NCBI GenBank assembly: GCA_009377815.1
Contig: WHTI01000015.1
Span: 1 to 35,911 of the forward strand
Source of the DNA: Actinomycetota bacterium
GTDB taxonomy: Bacteria > Actinomycetota > CADDZG01 > WHSQ01
DNA length: 35,911 bases
Direction: 5' to 3'
Shown here: positions 1 to 8,289 of the stretch, piece by piece
Layout of the letters: every line of letters starts with the position of its first letter
How positions within the stretch are numbered: position 1 is the stretch's first letter
The notes under the pieces: generated by a model
Told to the model about the DNA's origin: nothing
The model's input: only the letters and a program-made list of their open reading frames with translations
Database searches by the model: none
Made by a program: the position numbers and the translations under genes

Positions 1-789
1 GACACCATCGTGCAGACGGTGAACATCGAACCCGGCAGCCTCGAGAGCGGTCGCCGCAGCGTCGTCGTCCCCGGTCACGAGACTGACCGTGTCCGAACCG
101 ACTATCGCCTTCAGAGCCTGCGGGGTATCGAGGGCCACGATCTCACCGTGGTCGATGATGGCGATCCGATCGGCGTATTCCGCTTCATCCATGTAGTGGG
201 TCGTGAAGAAGACGGTCACCCCCTCTTCGTCTCTGAGACGAGCTACGTCCTTCCACATCTGTGCTCGGGTCTGGGGATCGAGCCCGGCCGTGGGCTCGTC
301 GAGGAAGAGCACCTCCGGCGTGTGCAGAAGTGCGCGAGCGATCTCCAGTCGCCTCGCCATCCCACCGGAGAGGGTCGACACGAGGTCCTTCCGACGGTCG
401 CTGAGGCCCACGAGGTCCAGGACGCGGGCGATGCGCTCCTCCACGACCGTGGCCGGAACCCCATAGAGCACGGCGTGGAACTTGAGGTTCTCCTCGGCGG
501 TCAGTTGCGCGTCGAGGGTCTGTTCCTGGAACACCAACCCGATGCGCCGCCTGACCCCTCGTGAGTCCCCCAGGACATCGGATCCGCCCACGGACGCGCT
601 CCCCGTGGTCGGCCTGGCCAGCGTGCAGAGCATCTTGATTGTGGTGGACTTTCCGGCGCCGTTGGGCCCGAGGAAGGCGAATATCTCTCCCCGGTTCACC
701 TCGAACGAGATGTCCTTGACCGCCGCGATGGCGCCGTAGTTCTTGCTGAGACCATGGACCTGAACGGCCGGGATCGTGGAAGTTGTCAT
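1..789 (-). CDS. ABC transporter ATP-binding protein, DrrA-like (3' end cut by window)
   Basis: The minus strand reads from an ATG at 789 to the window edge without a stop, giving 263 residues of an ABC ATPase whose C-terminus is missing. Visible motifs are Walker A (GPNGAGKST, about residues 41-49), a Q-loop (FQEQ), the signature LSGGMARRLEIARALL, Walker B (VLFLDEPTAGLD) and the H-loop (TTHYMDEAE). The LSGGM.RRLEIARAL form and the D-loop context are typical of the DrrA/NodI branch, the ATPase of two-component ABC-2 exporters for drugs or lipids. A permease would be expected just beyond position 1 but cannot be seen. The gene is divergent from the TetR gene at 839, so the exporter is probably repressed by it. 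Substrate is unknown. Confidence 0.93.
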   Translation of the reverse strand, partial: MTTSTIPAVQVHGLSKNYGAIAAVKDISFEVNRGEIFAFLGPNGAGKSTTIKMLCTLARPTTGSASVGGSDVLGDSRGVRRRIGLVFQEQTLDAQLTAEENLKFHAVLYGVPATVVEERIARVLDLVGLSDRRKDLVSTLSGGMARRLEIARALLHTPEVLFLDEPTAGLDPQTRAQMWKDVARLRDEEGVTVFFTTHYMDEAEYADRIAIIDHGEIVALDTPQALKAIVGSDTVSLVTGDDDAAATALEAAGFDVHRLHDGV

Positions 790-793
790 TGAC

Positions 794-816
794 TGACATT
801 ATGGCGCTCTATGTCA
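794..816. promoter_or_regulatory. Candidate TetR operator palindrome
   Basis: TGACAT (794-799) and ATGTCA (811-816) form a perfect 6-bp inverted repeat with an 11-nt spacer, centred between the divergent ABC and tetR genes. It overlaps the -10 box and spacer of the ABC promoter, where binding by the neighbouring TetR-family protein would block transcription. The assignment is by position and symmetry only. Confidence 0.45.
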
Positions 817-824
817 TCGGTCAA
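796..824 (-). promoter_or_regulatory. Candidate promoter of the ABC transporter gene
   Basis: Read on the minus strand, TTGACC (819-824) is followed after exactly 17 nt by TAATGT (796-801), a good match to a -35/-10 pair, ending 7 nt before the ATG at 789. The predicted transcript would therefore begin at or very near the start codon. No transcription data are available; this rests on the hexamers and spacing only. Confidence 0.5.
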
Positions 825-838
825 CCGACTGTGCCATC

Positions 839-1471
839 ATGGGAGCTATGGCGAGCATGAGAACCCGACCCGACGAGGGCCTCCGGGAGAAACAGCGCCG
901 GACCACGGCGGCGGCGATCTCCGAGGCGGCGCACAAGTTGATCTCCGAGCGAAGCTACGAGGAGGTCACGATCGAAGACATCGCCCAGGAGGTCGGGATG
1001 TCGTCGAGGACGTTCTTTCGCTACTACTCCTCCAAGGAAGACGTCATCCTGATCGGCTACGAGGAGCACCAGCAGAAGCTCCTCGATGCCCTGGACGAGC
1101 GGCCGATCGATGAAGACATCACCGACGCAGTGCGTAACGCCCTGCTGGCATTCTCGGTCGGGCACGAGAGGGACCGAGCGGCCCTTCGCAAGAAGTTCAT
1201 CATCTTCCGAGACAACCCTTCGATGGCGAAGGTCTTCATCGGCCGCCAGTGGACCTGGGAACGTCTCTTCGTAGATCGCATCGGAGAGCGCATGGGCGTC
1301 GACCCCAATACCGACATGCGGCCGGCTGTGATAGCCGGAGCAGCCATGGCCGCGTGGCGCGCGGCGATCCGGTCGTGGATCTTCCAGAAGAACGGTCCTC
1401 CCGAGCTCGTTACCCACACCGCCAGAGCCCTCGATGCCTTATCCGAGAGCTTCCGGTCCCGCGCGGGGTGA
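839..1471 (+). CDS. TetR/AcrR-family transcriptional regulator
   Basis: A protein of about 200 residues with the TetR N-terminal helix-turn-helix at about residues 20-66 (segments AAAISEAAHKLISER, TIEDIAQEVGMSSRTFFRYY, SSKEDVI), followed by a divergent all-helical ligand/dimer domain, as usual for the family. The start is uncertain: in-frame ATGs lie at 839, 848 and 857 and none has a well-placed Shine-Dalgarno sequence, so the protein may begin at MRTRPDEG. It is divergent from the DrrA-like ABC ATPase, with a shared palindrome between them, the classic arrangement of a local repressor of a drug or lipid exporter. The ligand cannot be inferred. Confidence 0.9.
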   Translation: MGAMASMRTRPDEGLREKQRRTTAAAISEAAHKLISERSYEEVTIEDIAQEVGMSSRTFFRYYSSKEDVILIGYEEHQQKLLDALDERPIDEDITDAVRNALLAFSVGHERDRAALRKKFIIFRDNPSMAKVFIGRQWTWERLFVDRIGERMGVDPNTDMRPAVIAGAAMAAWRAAIRSWIFQKNGPPELVTHTARALDALSESFRSRAG

Positions 1472-1577
1472 TCGTGGACGAGACGGAGCACGAGGGGATT
1501 TCCATCGTCATCGGAAAGTGGCTCGATCCGGGCATCTCCTAGCTGGCGTCACGCGGGAGCGATAGGGTTGCCCTCCC

Positions 1578-2807
1578 GTGGGATGGGTACCCGAGATTCT
1601 CCGCGACCGTGACTTCCGAAGGCTGTACCTCGCGCGCTCGATCTCGATTCTGGGTAACAGGATCGCTCCCATCGCGCTGGCGTTCGCGGTGCTCGAGATC
1701 GGAGACGCAGGAGACCTGGGCTTCGTCATCGGAGCGGCCACCGTCCCCTCGGTGCTCTTCATCCTTTTCGGTGGAGTGCTCGCTGACCGATTGAGTCCAC
1801 CCCGGATGATGTTCATCGCCGATGTCGTCGACACCGTTGTGCAAGGGATAACCGCCGCGCTTCTCATCACCGGCAACGCCGAGCTCTGGCACCTGGCCAT
1901 CCTGCAGTTCATGTGGGGCGCGTCGTCGGCTTTCTTCAATCCGGCCTCCATGGGCGTCGTGCCGCTGGTCGCTCCCCCAGGTCGTCTCCAGGACGCCAAT
2001 GCAACCTTGAGCTTCGCTCGTCAGCTCTCCGCGATCGTCGGCCCTGCTCTCGCCGGTGTTCTAGTCGCCAGCGTGGGCACCGGTTGGGCATTCGCGGTTG
2101 ACGCCGCCAGCTTCGGTCTCAGCGCCTTCTTCCTGTTCCCGCTTCTCAGGCTCGGGGAACGATCTCTGGAGATCCCCGACACCATCGGGGAACTCAAGGC
2201 CGGATGGACCGAATTCGTCTCGCGGCGATGGCTCTGGACGCTCGTCATGTACTTCGGGTTCTTCCACGTCGTCTTCATCGCCCCGGTGTCGGTGTTGGGA
2301 CCTGCGGTCGCAGACGCGTCCCTCGGCGGAGCGAAGGCGTGGGCGGCGATCGCAACCGCGGGAGGGATCGGCGGGATCATCGGGGGGCTTCTCGGCCTGC
2401 GCATCCGTCCCGAACGCACCGCCTTCGTGGTCGCGGGGATGGGGTTCCTTCTGCTCCCCGTGCTGATCGCCCTCGCCATCCCTGCGCCGGTGTTCGTGAT
2501 CGCTGCCGGGGAGTTCCTCGCCGGCGGAACGTTCGCTTACGGAGGCACCCTGTGGGATACGACTCTTCAGGAGCACATCCCACGGAACATGCTGTCACGC
2601 GTTTCGGCCTACGACTGGTTGGGGTCAACTCTGCTTCTACCTCTCGGCACGATCGCCGCCGGGGTGCTTGGTGTCAGCATCGGCTTCGGTCCAACGCTTA
2701 TAGGAGGCGCGATCCTCCTCGTCGTCTCGACAGCCGCGGTGATGCTGGTCAAGGATGTGCGCGAACTCAAGCGACCGACGATCCCCATGAAGGAGGAAAT
2801 GGCGTGA
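1578..2807 (+). CDS. MFS transporter, MFS_3 / transmembrane secretion effector type
   Basis: A 409-residue permease starting at GTG 1578 with about 12 hydrophobic segments. It opens with the family's [23 protein letters not shown] segment in the first helix and carries the A-motif-like loop [14 protein letters not shown] between helices 2 and 3, then [24 protein letters not shown], typical of the EntS-like MFS_3 group. Such proteins export siderophores, macrolides or other small molecules, or have no known substrate. The gene overlaps the YjbQ gene downstream by 4 nt, so the two are translationally coupled. It is related to the two MFS genes at 20235-22867. A possible -10 box (TAGGGT, 1563-1568) lies 9 nt before the start. 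Confidence 0.88.
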   Translation: MGWVPEILRDRDFRRLYLARSISILGNRIAPIALAFAVLEIGDAGDLGFVIGAATVPSVLFILFGGVLADRLSPPRMMFIADVVDTVVQGITAALLITGNAELWHLAILQFMWGASSAFFNPASMGVVPLVAPPGRLQDANATLSFARQLSAIVGPALAGVLVASVGTGWAFAVDAASFGLSAFFLFPLLRLGERSLEIPDTIGELKAGWTEFVSRRWLWTLVMYFGFFHVVFIAPVSVLGPAVADASLGGAKAWAAIATAGGIGGIIGGLLGLRIRPERTAFVVAGMGFLLLPVLIALAIPAPVFVIAAGEFLAGGTFAYGGTLWDTTLQEHIPRNMLSRVSAYDWLGSTLLLPLGTIAAGVLGVSIGFGPTLIGGAILLVVSTAAVMLVKDVRELKRPTIPMKEEMA

Positions 2808-3265
2808 AGGCACACACGGTCTACAAGACGTTCAACACGAAGGAGCGCCGCGAGTTCGTGCGGATTACGTCCGATGTCGAGGAAGCGGTGGGGGAATCGG
2901 GGGTGCGGGAGGGGATGGTGCTCGTCTCGGCGATGCACATCACCGCGGGGGTCTGGGTCAACGACGACGAACCGGGCATCCAGGAGGACGTCCTCGAGTG
3001 GCTCGACAAGATCGCTCCCCCATCGTGGAAGCCGCCGGCCAACGACGTAGCGGCCGCGCTCTCACCGGATCCGGGCGACTACCGACATCATCGTGGTGGC
3101 GAAGACAACGGCGACGCTCATCTGAAGAATCTCCTCGTCCATCACCAGGTCGTGCTGCCGATCACCGGCGGAAAGCTCGACCTCGGTCCGTGGCAGGCGG
3201 TCTTCTACTGCGAGTTTGACGGGCGCAGGAACAAGCGCCTCGTGATCAAGGTGATCGGAGACTAA
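2804..3265 (+). CDS. YjbQ/UPF0047-family protein
   Basis: A 153-residue protein beginning at GTG 2804, which overlaps the MFS stop codon (GTGA) and has a strong AAGGAGG upstream. The family hallmarks are present: an N-terminal beta strand with the ITSDVEEAV segment, the [16 protein letters not shown] block, and the C-terminal core [19 protein letters not shown] followed by [14 protein letters not shown] and FYCEFDGRR. The clustered His, Glu and Asp residues suggest a metal site. Some family members can substitute for thiamine-phosphate synthase in weak complementation, but the physiological role is unsettled. Its stop codon overlaps the convergent VOC gene by 4 nt (CTAA at 3262-3265). Confidence 0.85.
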   Translation: MKAHTVYKTFNTKERREFVRITSDVEEAVGESGVREGMVLVSAMHITAGVWVNDDEPGIQEDVLEWLDKIAPPSWKPPANDVAAALSPDPGDYRHHRGGEDNGDAHLKNLLVHHQVVLPITGGKLDLGPWQAVFYCEFDGRRNKRLVIKVIGD

Positions 3266-3666
3266 CCGGGCACGACCGGTTGGTAGGTACCGAAGCTCCA
3301 CAAGTGACCCTCGAGATCGCGCGCGGTGTACTCGCGGGCGCCGTAGTCCATGTCGGCGATATCGAAGACCATCTCGGCACCGTGCTTGCTCGCTCGTGCG
3401 TAGTGGGCATCGATGTCCTCGACGTAGACGTAGATGCCACCGGTGACAGCATCGAGCTCACCAGGGGACTTGACACCGAGTGCATCGTCACGAGCCTCGC
3501 CAACCATGATGATCCCGGGTCCGAGCTTGAGTTCCGCGTGAGCCACGGTGCCGTCCTCGGCATCCATGAACGAGTGAACCTCGAAACCGAACGCGAGCCC
3601 GAGCCACTCGATCGCCTTCCGAGCGTTGCGGTACCGAAGGAACGGGAAGATGTTGGGGGCCGTCAT
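3262..3666 (-). CDS. VOC-superfamily (glyoxalase/PhnB-like) protein
   Basis: A 134-residue protein. The start chosen is ATG at 3666 because GGAGG lies 7 nt before it; an upstream extension of the frame has no such signal. The sequence shows paired beta-alpha-beta-beta-beta modules of the vicinal-oxygen-chelate fold: [39 protein letters not shown], then [17 protein letters not shown] and a closing [14 protein letters not shown]. The DLEGHLWSF end is typical of the PhnB/bleomycin-resistance-like subgroup. Metal ligands and substrate cannot be fixed by eye. It is the last gene of the minus-strand run that starts with the mutase, 11 nt after the metallophosphoesterase gene. Confidence 0.85.
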   Translation of the reverse strand: MTAPNIFPFLRYRNARKAIEWLGLAFGFEVHSFMDAEDGTVAHAELKLGPGIIMVGEARDDALGVKSPGELDAVTGGIYVYVEDIDAHYARASKHGAEMVFDIADMDYGAREYTARDLEGHLWSFGTYQPVVPG

Positions 3667-3677
3667 CACTGAACCTC

Positions 3678-4412
3678 CTACGAGGAACTTCTCTGCGTCG
3701 ACCATAGTCCGAGCCACCACTCGAGCTGAGGCATATCGCGTTCGCGCGCCGCGTCAAACAGCGGCGCCGGGTCGTATGGGAGGCGGTAGAAGTCCGCGCC
3801 GCCGAACTCAGCCTCATCCATCGTCACGATCGCATAATCGGCTAGGGGTACCAGAAGAGCGTCACCTGAAGTCTGGTTGTACGACATCCCCACGCTCCCG
3901 GGATTGACGTAGAAGCGATCGGCGAAGCGGCGGAGGTTCTGGAAATGCCAGTGCCCCCCGCAATAGACGCGCGCTCCTCGATCGAGAGCCGATGCCAGGA
4001 ACTCCTCGGGTGCATCCAGCTCGATCTTCTCGTCGTACGAGGCCGGCGTTCCGTGGAACGCGAGCAGCGCACCGTCGACGAGCGACACGGTCGGTGAGTA
4101 ACGGCGGATATGAGCGCGGTGTGCATCGCTCAGCGCCGCGGCGCACCACATGTCGATCTCGAGGATCCTGGCGATGAAGTCGTCGTCGGTTTCCTGCTCC
4201 TCGTCCCCCAAGAGGATCTCATCGGCGTTCCCCATTACTACCGGGCACCCGAGAGCGGCGACGCGCTCGATCGTCTCGACCGGGAAGGGGCCTGTGGCCG
4301 CGACATCGCCGAGGCACACGTAAGAATCCACCGCTCGCCCGGCGGCATGGGCGAGGACAACCTGAAGCGCTACGTCGTTGCCGTGGATGTCCGCGATGAC
4401 GGCTATACGCAT
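3678..4412 (-). CDS. Calcineurin-like metallophosphoesterase, YfcE-like
   Basis: A 244-residue protein with the conserved dinuclear-metal motifs in order: D-x-H in IADIHGN (residues 7-13), GD in VCLGDVA (about 33-39), GN-x-D in MGNADE (about 60-65), an isolated His in AFHGTP, and the C-terminal GGHWHFQ pair standing where GHTH is usual. Family members cleave phosphomonoesters or diesters, including cyclic nucleotides and nucleotides, and the real substrate is often unknown. The N-terminus MRIAVIADIHGN begins directly with the first strand, which supports the ATG at 4412. It lies 7 nt after the ACT-domain gene. Confidence 0.87.
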   Translation of the reverse strand: MRIAVIADIHGNDVALQVVLAHAAGRAVDSYVCLGDVAATGPFPVETIERVAALGCPVVMGNADEILLGDEEQETDDDFIARILEIDMWCAAALSDAHRAHIRRYSPTVSLVDGALLAFHGTPASYDEKIELDAPEEFLASALDRGARVYCGGHWHFQNLRRFADRFYVNPGSVGMSYNQTSGDALLVPLADYAIVTMDEAEFGGADFYRLPYDPAPLFDAARERDMPQLEWWLGLWSTQRSSS

Positions 4413-4419
4413 GACAGGA

Positions 4420-4815
4420 CTAGTAAGTCGCCTCGTCCACTCTCAGCCCGCGGCGTTCTCGGCGCATGCTCTCGGTCCCGATCACCCACCGACCGTCGGG
4501 AGCCATGTAAAGGACCTCGATGTTGTCGCCCTTGGTCGAGTACTCGTTGAACAGATCGACCAGGACGCCGCGGTGAGCCTCGATCTCGCGCAATTCGATC
4601 TCGTGCTCGCCCGTCACCTCGATATTGGCGGCCCCGAACGCCTTGCGGGCACCGTCGGCATGATCGGTGAGCACATGGATGTACGCCCACCGTTCGCCGG
4701 GGCGGTTGTCTGCCGAGGCCGCAAGGACCTCAACCCCCGCGTCGAGCAAGACCTGAAGGGCACCTACCAGGGCCCCCGGTCGGTTGGGCACGTTGACTCG
4801 AAGATCGACGCTCAA
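4420..4815 (-). CDS. ACT-domain protein
   Basis: A 131-residue protein starting at TTG 4815, preceded by GGAGG at a 6-nt distance. The N-terminal half is an ACT domain: SVDLRVNVPNRPGALVGALQ at the start, where the NRPGALV turn forms the usual ligand-binding loop, followed by a strand with AYIHVLTD. The second half (IEVTGEHEIELREIEAHRG, then a helix and YMAPDGRWVIGTES) looks like a partial second ACT-like unit. ACT domains bind amino acids and act as allosteric modules. As a free-standing protein its partner is unknown. It lies 69 nt after the DLH-like gene. Confidence 0.75.
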   Translation of the reverse strand: MSVDLRVNVPNRPGALVGALQVLLDAGVEVLAASADNRPGERWAYIHVLTDHADGARKAFGAANIEVTGEHEIELREIEAHRGVLVDLFNEYSTKGDNIEVLYMAPDGRWVIGTESMRRERRGLRVDEATY

Positions 4816-4884
4816 CCTGCACCTCCATCGTCACTCGGTCCCTCATGATGGGCCCGATCCGGCTCCGCGACAAGAGCGATCCAC

Positions 4885-5424
4885 CTACGAGAGGTTGTAG
4901 GCGAGGAAGTCGGCGATGTCCTCGGACGACGCCGAGGCGGCATCGAGGCACAGGAGCGGGCAGTCGGCCTCGACCTCCGTCCCCCATGCGACCAGGGCGT
5001 CGAGCCGAGAACCCGCGGCGGCAGAGGCCCCGAGGGCCGCGCCCCATCCGAGCCCCACGACCCCGACGCGGGGATGCCAGTTGGCGGTGAGATGCCCGGC
5101 CGCCTCACGGATCAGGCGGGCCGCCCGGGCATCGTCGAGGCCTCCGGCAAGGGCCGCCGCCTCATCCTCATCTCTCGCCATCCGGCCGTCGAACAGATCG
5201 GGGGCCAGAACCGTGAAGCCCTCGAGGTTGAGCTCGTCGCAGAACGCGATCACATCGTCGTGCAGACCGAAGGCATCGTGCACCACGACGACCCCCGGAC
5301 CCACTCGCTCGGAGTAAGACATGTAGCCGGTCCCTCGCGCAGCACCGCCGCCGAAGTCGACAGTGGTTCCGAACCGCCGTTCGGGCTTCGTGTGTTCGCT
5401 GCGCCACTGAAGCGTCACACCCAT
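4885..5424 (-). CDS. Dienelactone-hydrolase-like protein without the nucleophile
   Basis: A 179-residue alpha/beta-hydrolase of the dienelactone hydrolase family: GPGVVVVHDAFGLHDDV (oxyanion region, about residues 42-58), then GFTVLAPDLFDGR and the elbow region RVGVVGLGWGAALG (about 119-131). In active family members the elbow is G-x-C-x-G; here it reads GLGWG with Gly126 in place of the nucleophile Cys/Ser. The end is also short, with no clear catalytic His after LCLDAASA. The start chosen is ATG 5424, 2 nt after the PEBP stop; a longer frame runs upstream inside that gene. A non-catalytic relative is the simplest reading. Confidence 0.72.
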   Translation of the reverse strand: MGVTLQWRSEHTKPERRFGTTVDFGGGAARGTGYMSYSERVGPGVVVVHDAFGLHDDVIAFCDELNLEGFTVLAPDLFDGRMARDEDEAAALAGGLDDARAARLIREAAGHLTANWHPRVGVVGLGWGAALGASAAAGSRLDALVAWGTEVEADCPLLCLDAASASSEDIADFLAYNLS

Positions 5425-5426
5425 AG

Positions 5427-6002
5427 CTAGGACCCCTGGTCCCTTCCACCGTAGGTCGCTCGCAGTTCTCCTCGAGCGCTGAGACAGCAAGCTACGGCAT
5501 CATCGATCTCGGCCGCCGAAGGTGACTTGAGGTCGCCGAAGTCCACGTTCCCCTTGGACGCGTAGACGACGAAGGTGTAGCGATGCTCCTCGTCGCCCGG
5601 AGGACAGGGACCGCGGTATCCCGTCGACCCGAATGAGTTCTCGCCCTCCTTCGCGCCCTCGGGGACGACCCCCTCCTCTAGGCCGGTCACGTCTCCGGGG
5701 ATGTCGTAAAGGATCCAATGAACGAAATCGTCGGCGTCGGGATCGATCAGGAGCACGAGGTAGGAGTCCCCTCCCGCATCACTCCACTCAAGGGGCGGAA
5801 GGACATCGTCGCCGTCACAGGTGAACCTGGTCGGGAACTCGCCTCCGTTCTCGATCGCGGGGCTCGACACCTGCAGCGAGCGTTCGACCTGCTTCCCCGC
5901 AAGCTCCCCAGCCCCGTCGTCACCGCACGCGCTTGCGCCCAAGGCACTGAGAACCAGCGCGCCCGCGGCGACGAACGTCCGGGTCCTACTCCGGGAGCCC
6001 AC
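5427..6002 (-). CDS. PEBP-family (YbhB/YbcL, Raf-kinase-inhibitor-like) lipoprotein
   Basis: A 191-residue protein starting at GTG 6002. The N-terminus is a lipoprotein signal: basic SRSRTR, a hydrophobic stretch, then the lipobox LGASAC with Cys26 as the lipidation site, so it should be anchored outside the membrane. The mature part matches the bacterial PEBP fold: SPAIENGGEFPTRFTCDGDD, PPLEWSDA, LLIDPDADDFVHWILYDIP (the D-x-D and H-W of the ligand pocket), then GSTGYRGPCPPGDEEHRYTF. Ligands of bacterial PEBPs are mostly unknown. It overlaps the end of the F420:NADP oxidoreductase gene by 17 nt. Confidence 0.9.
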   Translation of the reverse strand: MGSRSRTRTFVAAGALVLSALGASACGDDGAGELAGKQVERSLQVSSPAIENGGEFPTRFTCDGDDVLPPLEWSDAGGDSYLVLLIDPDADDFVHWILYDIPGDVTGLEEGVVPEGAKEGENSFGSTGYRGPCPPGDEEHRYTFVVYASKGNVDFGDLKSPSAAEIDDAVACCLSARGELRATYGGRDQGS

Positions 6003-6660
6003 TTATGCGAATCCCCGATCGATCGGTCTTGTAGCGCATGTTGATGCCGATGAGCAGTGACGTGATGGGCTCGATGATCCGGGCGTTGTCCAGCGGGCCG
6101 GCGTCGACGTACTTGAGGCCTGGGATCGCGTTGACGAGCTCACCCACCTCCTGACGAGCGGCCTTCTTCGTCCCACACACGAGCACGTCGCCTTCCATCT
6201 CCCGATCGAGATCGTTCAACGCCGCCGCCGCAAGCGAATGGAACCCCGCACACATGATGGTGCCCTTCGGAAGCAAGGACTGCGCCTGCTGCGCGGCCGA
6301 GCCCTCCCAGACACCGAGGACTTTGGTGGCCTTGTGCCCGACCGCGGCCGCCACCGGGACGGTGCAGTCCACGACGATGGTCTCCGGAGTGATCGCGTCG
6401 GCGATGGAGCGATAGATCGCCGCCTGACCCGAGAATGGAACCGTCACGACGACGATGGGGGCCGACGCTGCTGCGGCCGCATTCTCGAGTCCGCTGACCG
6501 AACCGCCGGCAAGTTTCTGGATCTTCGCGGCGGCGGCTTGCGCTCGCTCGGCGTCGCGCGATCCGATCACGACCTCGACCCCGGCCTTCGCCCAGCGCGC
6601 CGCGAGCCCGGAGCCCTCGTCGCCCGTACCCCCGATGACCGCGACCTTCGTAGTGGCCAT
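5986..6660 (-). CDS. npdG: NADPH:F420 oxidoreductase (F420-dependent NADP reductase)
   Basis: A 224-residue protein, the usual length for Fno/NpdG. The N-terminus VAVIGGTGDEGSGLAARWAK is the dinucleotide-binding turn, and VVIGSRDAERAQ supplies Ser and Arg that usually hold the 2'-phosphate of NADP. The end ARIIEPITSLLIGIN and RYKTDRSGIRISGLP matches the conserved C-terminal F420 site of this family. It transfers hydride between NADPH and the deazaflavin F420, so this organism is expected to make F420. Its ATG shares one base with the mutase stop (TGATG), making it translationally coupled to methylmalonyl-CoA mutase, although no biochemical link between them is established. Confidence 0.92.
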   Translation of the reverse strand: MATTKVAVIGGTGDEGSGLAARWAKAGVEVVIGSRDAERAQAAAAKIQKLAGGSVSGLENAAAAASAPIVVVTVPFSGQAAIYRSIADAITPETIVVDCTVPVAAAVGHKATKVLGVWEGSAAQQAQSLLPKGTIMCAGFHSLAAAALNDLDREMEGDVLVCGTKKAARQEVGELVNAIPGLKYVDAGPLDNARIIEPITSLLIGINMRYKTDRSGIRISGLPE

Positions 6661-8234
6661 CAGGCTCCCGGCTCGAACTCGCCGAAGACGTCCCTCAACA
6701 CATCCGAGACTTCACCGAGGGTCGCGTAGGCGGCGAGCGCCTCTCGCATGGGATAGAGGAGGTTGTCCGACGACCTCGCCGCCGCGTCGACGCCCTTCAG
6801 CGCGGCATCGACCTGCGCCTGATCCCGCTCCCGACGGACCTTCTGGGTGCGCTCCATCTGACGGCGGGCCAGTTCGGGGTCGAACTCGATGATCTCCACC
6901 GGCTCCTCGTCCTCGCTGACGAACCGGTTGACCCCGACGACGGGGCGTTCTCCGCTCTCGACCCCCTGCGCGATCCGGTAGGCGGCGTCCTCGATCTCGC
7001 TCTTCATCCATCCGGTAGCAACCGCTTCGATCCCTCCGCCCATGTCGTCGATCCGCTTGAGGTAGTCCTCGGCCCTCGCCTCGATCTCGTCGGTCAGCGC
7101 TTCGACGAACCACGACCCTCCGAGAGGATCGACCGTGTCAACTGCCCCCGACTCGTAGCCGAGCACCTGCTGCGTCCGCAGCGCGATGGTTGCCGCCTTC
7201 TCGCTCGGTAGGGCCAAGGCTTCATCGAACGAGTTGGTGTGAAGCGACTGGGTCCCGCCCATCATCGCGGCGAACGCCTCGAGCGCGGTGCGAACGATGT
7301 TGTTCTCGGGCTGCTGCGCCGTCAACGTGGCCCCACCGGTTTGCGTGTGGAAGCGGAGCATCATCGACTTCGGGTCCTTTGCTCCGAACGTCTCCTTCAT
7401 CACTCTGGCCCAAAGACGACGCGCGGCGCGGAACTTGGCGACCTCCTCGAAGAAGTTCATGTGACACGCGAAGAAGAACGAGAGCCGGGGCGCGAAGTCA
7501 TCGACCTCGAGTCCGGCTTCGATCGCGGCTTCGACATATGCGATGCCGTCGGCGATCGTGAACGCGACCTCCTGGACCGCGGTGCATCCCGCCTCGCGCA
7601 TGTGATAGCCGGAGATCGAGATCGTGTTCCACCGGGGCAGGTTGTCTTTGCAGTAGCCGAAGAGGTCGGTGACGATCCTCATCGACGGCTTCGGTGGATA
7701 GATGTACGTCCCGCGCGCCGTGTACTCCTTGAGGATGTCGTTCTGTGTCGTCCCCGAGACCTTCTCCCTTGGGACCCCTTGCTTCTCGGCCACGAGTTCG
7801 TAGAGGAGCAGGAGGATCGCGGCGGTCGAGTTGATCGTCATCGAGGTCGAGGCCTCATCGAGCGGGATCCCGTCGAAGAGGAGCTCCATATCGGCGAGCG
7901 AATCGATCGCGACCCCGACCCGGCCGACCTCGGCCTGAGCCTTCGGGTGATCGGAGTCGTAGCCCATCTGTGTCGGGAGGTCGAAAGCCACCGATAGTCC
8001 CGTCTGTCCGGCCTTCAACAGGTACTTGAAGCGTTCGTTGGTCTCCTCAGCCGAACCGAAGCCCGCATATTGGCGCATGGTCCACAAACGACTCCGGTAC
8101 ATACCGGGATGGACGCCCCGGGTGAAGGGGAACTCGCCCGGTTCGCGGAGCTTGTTCTCATCCACGGGATAGTCCGAGCCGCCGTAGTGGGCATCGATCT
8201 CGATCCCGGAATCGGTCTTCCGTTCTTCGGTCAT
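6660..8234 (-). CDS. mcmA: Methylmalonyl-CoA mutase, large (alpha) subunit
   Basis: A 524-residue catalytic TIM-barrel subunit without the C-terminal B12-binding domain, which must come from a separate small subunit not in this window. It has the CoA-tunnel motif [14 protein letters not shown], then [28 protein letters not shown] and [14 protein letters not shown]. Aligned on Propionibacterium mutase numbering (a constant offset of 33), Tyr56 matches Tyr89, Arg174 in [11 protein letters not shown] matches Arg207, and His211 matches His244. The Tyr/Arg pair is the methylmalonyl-CoA signature; isobutyryl-CoA mutases have Phe and Gln. The product succinyl-CoA feeds the TCA cycle, whose sdh genes are divergent 55 bp away. 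The start at 8234 sits 6 nt after a TAGCAT box. Confidence 0.95.
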   Translation of the reverse strand: MTEERKTDSGIEIDAHYGGSDYPVDENKLREPGEFPFTRGVHPGMYRSRLWTMRQYAGFGSAEETNERFKYLLKAGQTGLSVAFDLPTQMGYDSDHPKAQAEVGRVGVAIDSLADMELLFDGIPLDEASTSMTINSTAAILLLLYELVAEKQGVPREKVSGTTQNDILKEYTARGTYIYPPKPSMRIVTDLFGYCKDNLPRWNTISISGYHMREAGCTAVQEVAFTIADGIAYVEAAIEAGLEVDDFAPRLSFFFACHMNFFEEVAKFRAARRLWARVMKETFGAKDPKSMMLRFHTQTGGATLTAQQPENNIVRTALEAFAAMMGGTQSLHTNSFDEALALPSEKAATIALRTQQVLGYESGAVDTVDPLGGSWFVEALTDEIEARAEDYLKRIDDMGGGIEAVATGWMKSEIEDAAYRIAQGVESGERPVVGVNRFVSEDEEPVEIIEFDPELARRQMERTQKVRRERDQAQVDAALKGVDAAARSSDNLLYPMREALAAYATLGEVSDVLRDVFGEFEPGA

Positions 8235-8240
8235 GCCTAG

Positions 8241-8246
8241 ATGCTA
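8241..8246 (-). promoter_or_regulatory. Candidate -10 box, leaderless start of the mutase gene
   Basis: On the minus strand TAGCAT ends 6 nt before the ATG at 8234 and no Shine-Dalgarno sequence precedes that start. This spacing puts the transcription start at or beside the ATG, as in leaderless actinobacterial mRNAs. No convincing -35 box was seen. Confidence 0.4.
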
Positions 8247-8275
8247 GTTGCTCCGGGAGCCAGAGGTGGGGGCGT

Positions 8276-8281
8276 TAACAT
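8276..8281 (+). promoter_or_regulatory. Candidate -10 box for the sdhDAB operon
   Basis: TAACAT lies 8 nt before the sdhD ATG at 8290, in the 55-bp region shared with the divergent mutase gene. No good -35 element was identified, and a GGGA at 8285-8288 is too close to the start to act as a strong ribosome site. The assignment is tentative. Confidence 0.3.
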
Positions 8282-8289
8282 CCTGGGAC

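Noticed and set aside
10-564. Plus-strand open frame of 184 codons at the left edge
   Set aside because: It lies antisense to the clear ABC ATPase and has no homology features; high-GC DNA gives many such frames.
3262-3666. Methylmalonyl-CoA epimerase
   Set aside because: It is a VOC protein in the mutase operon, but the sequence reads as PhnB/bleomycin-resistance-like and the epimerase motifs are not evident.
6660-8234. Isobutyryl-CoA mutase instead of methylmalonyl-CoA mutase
   Set aside because: The diagnostic pair is Tyr56 and Arg174 (equivalent to Tyr89 and Arg207), as in methylmalonyl-CoA mutase, not Phe and Gln.
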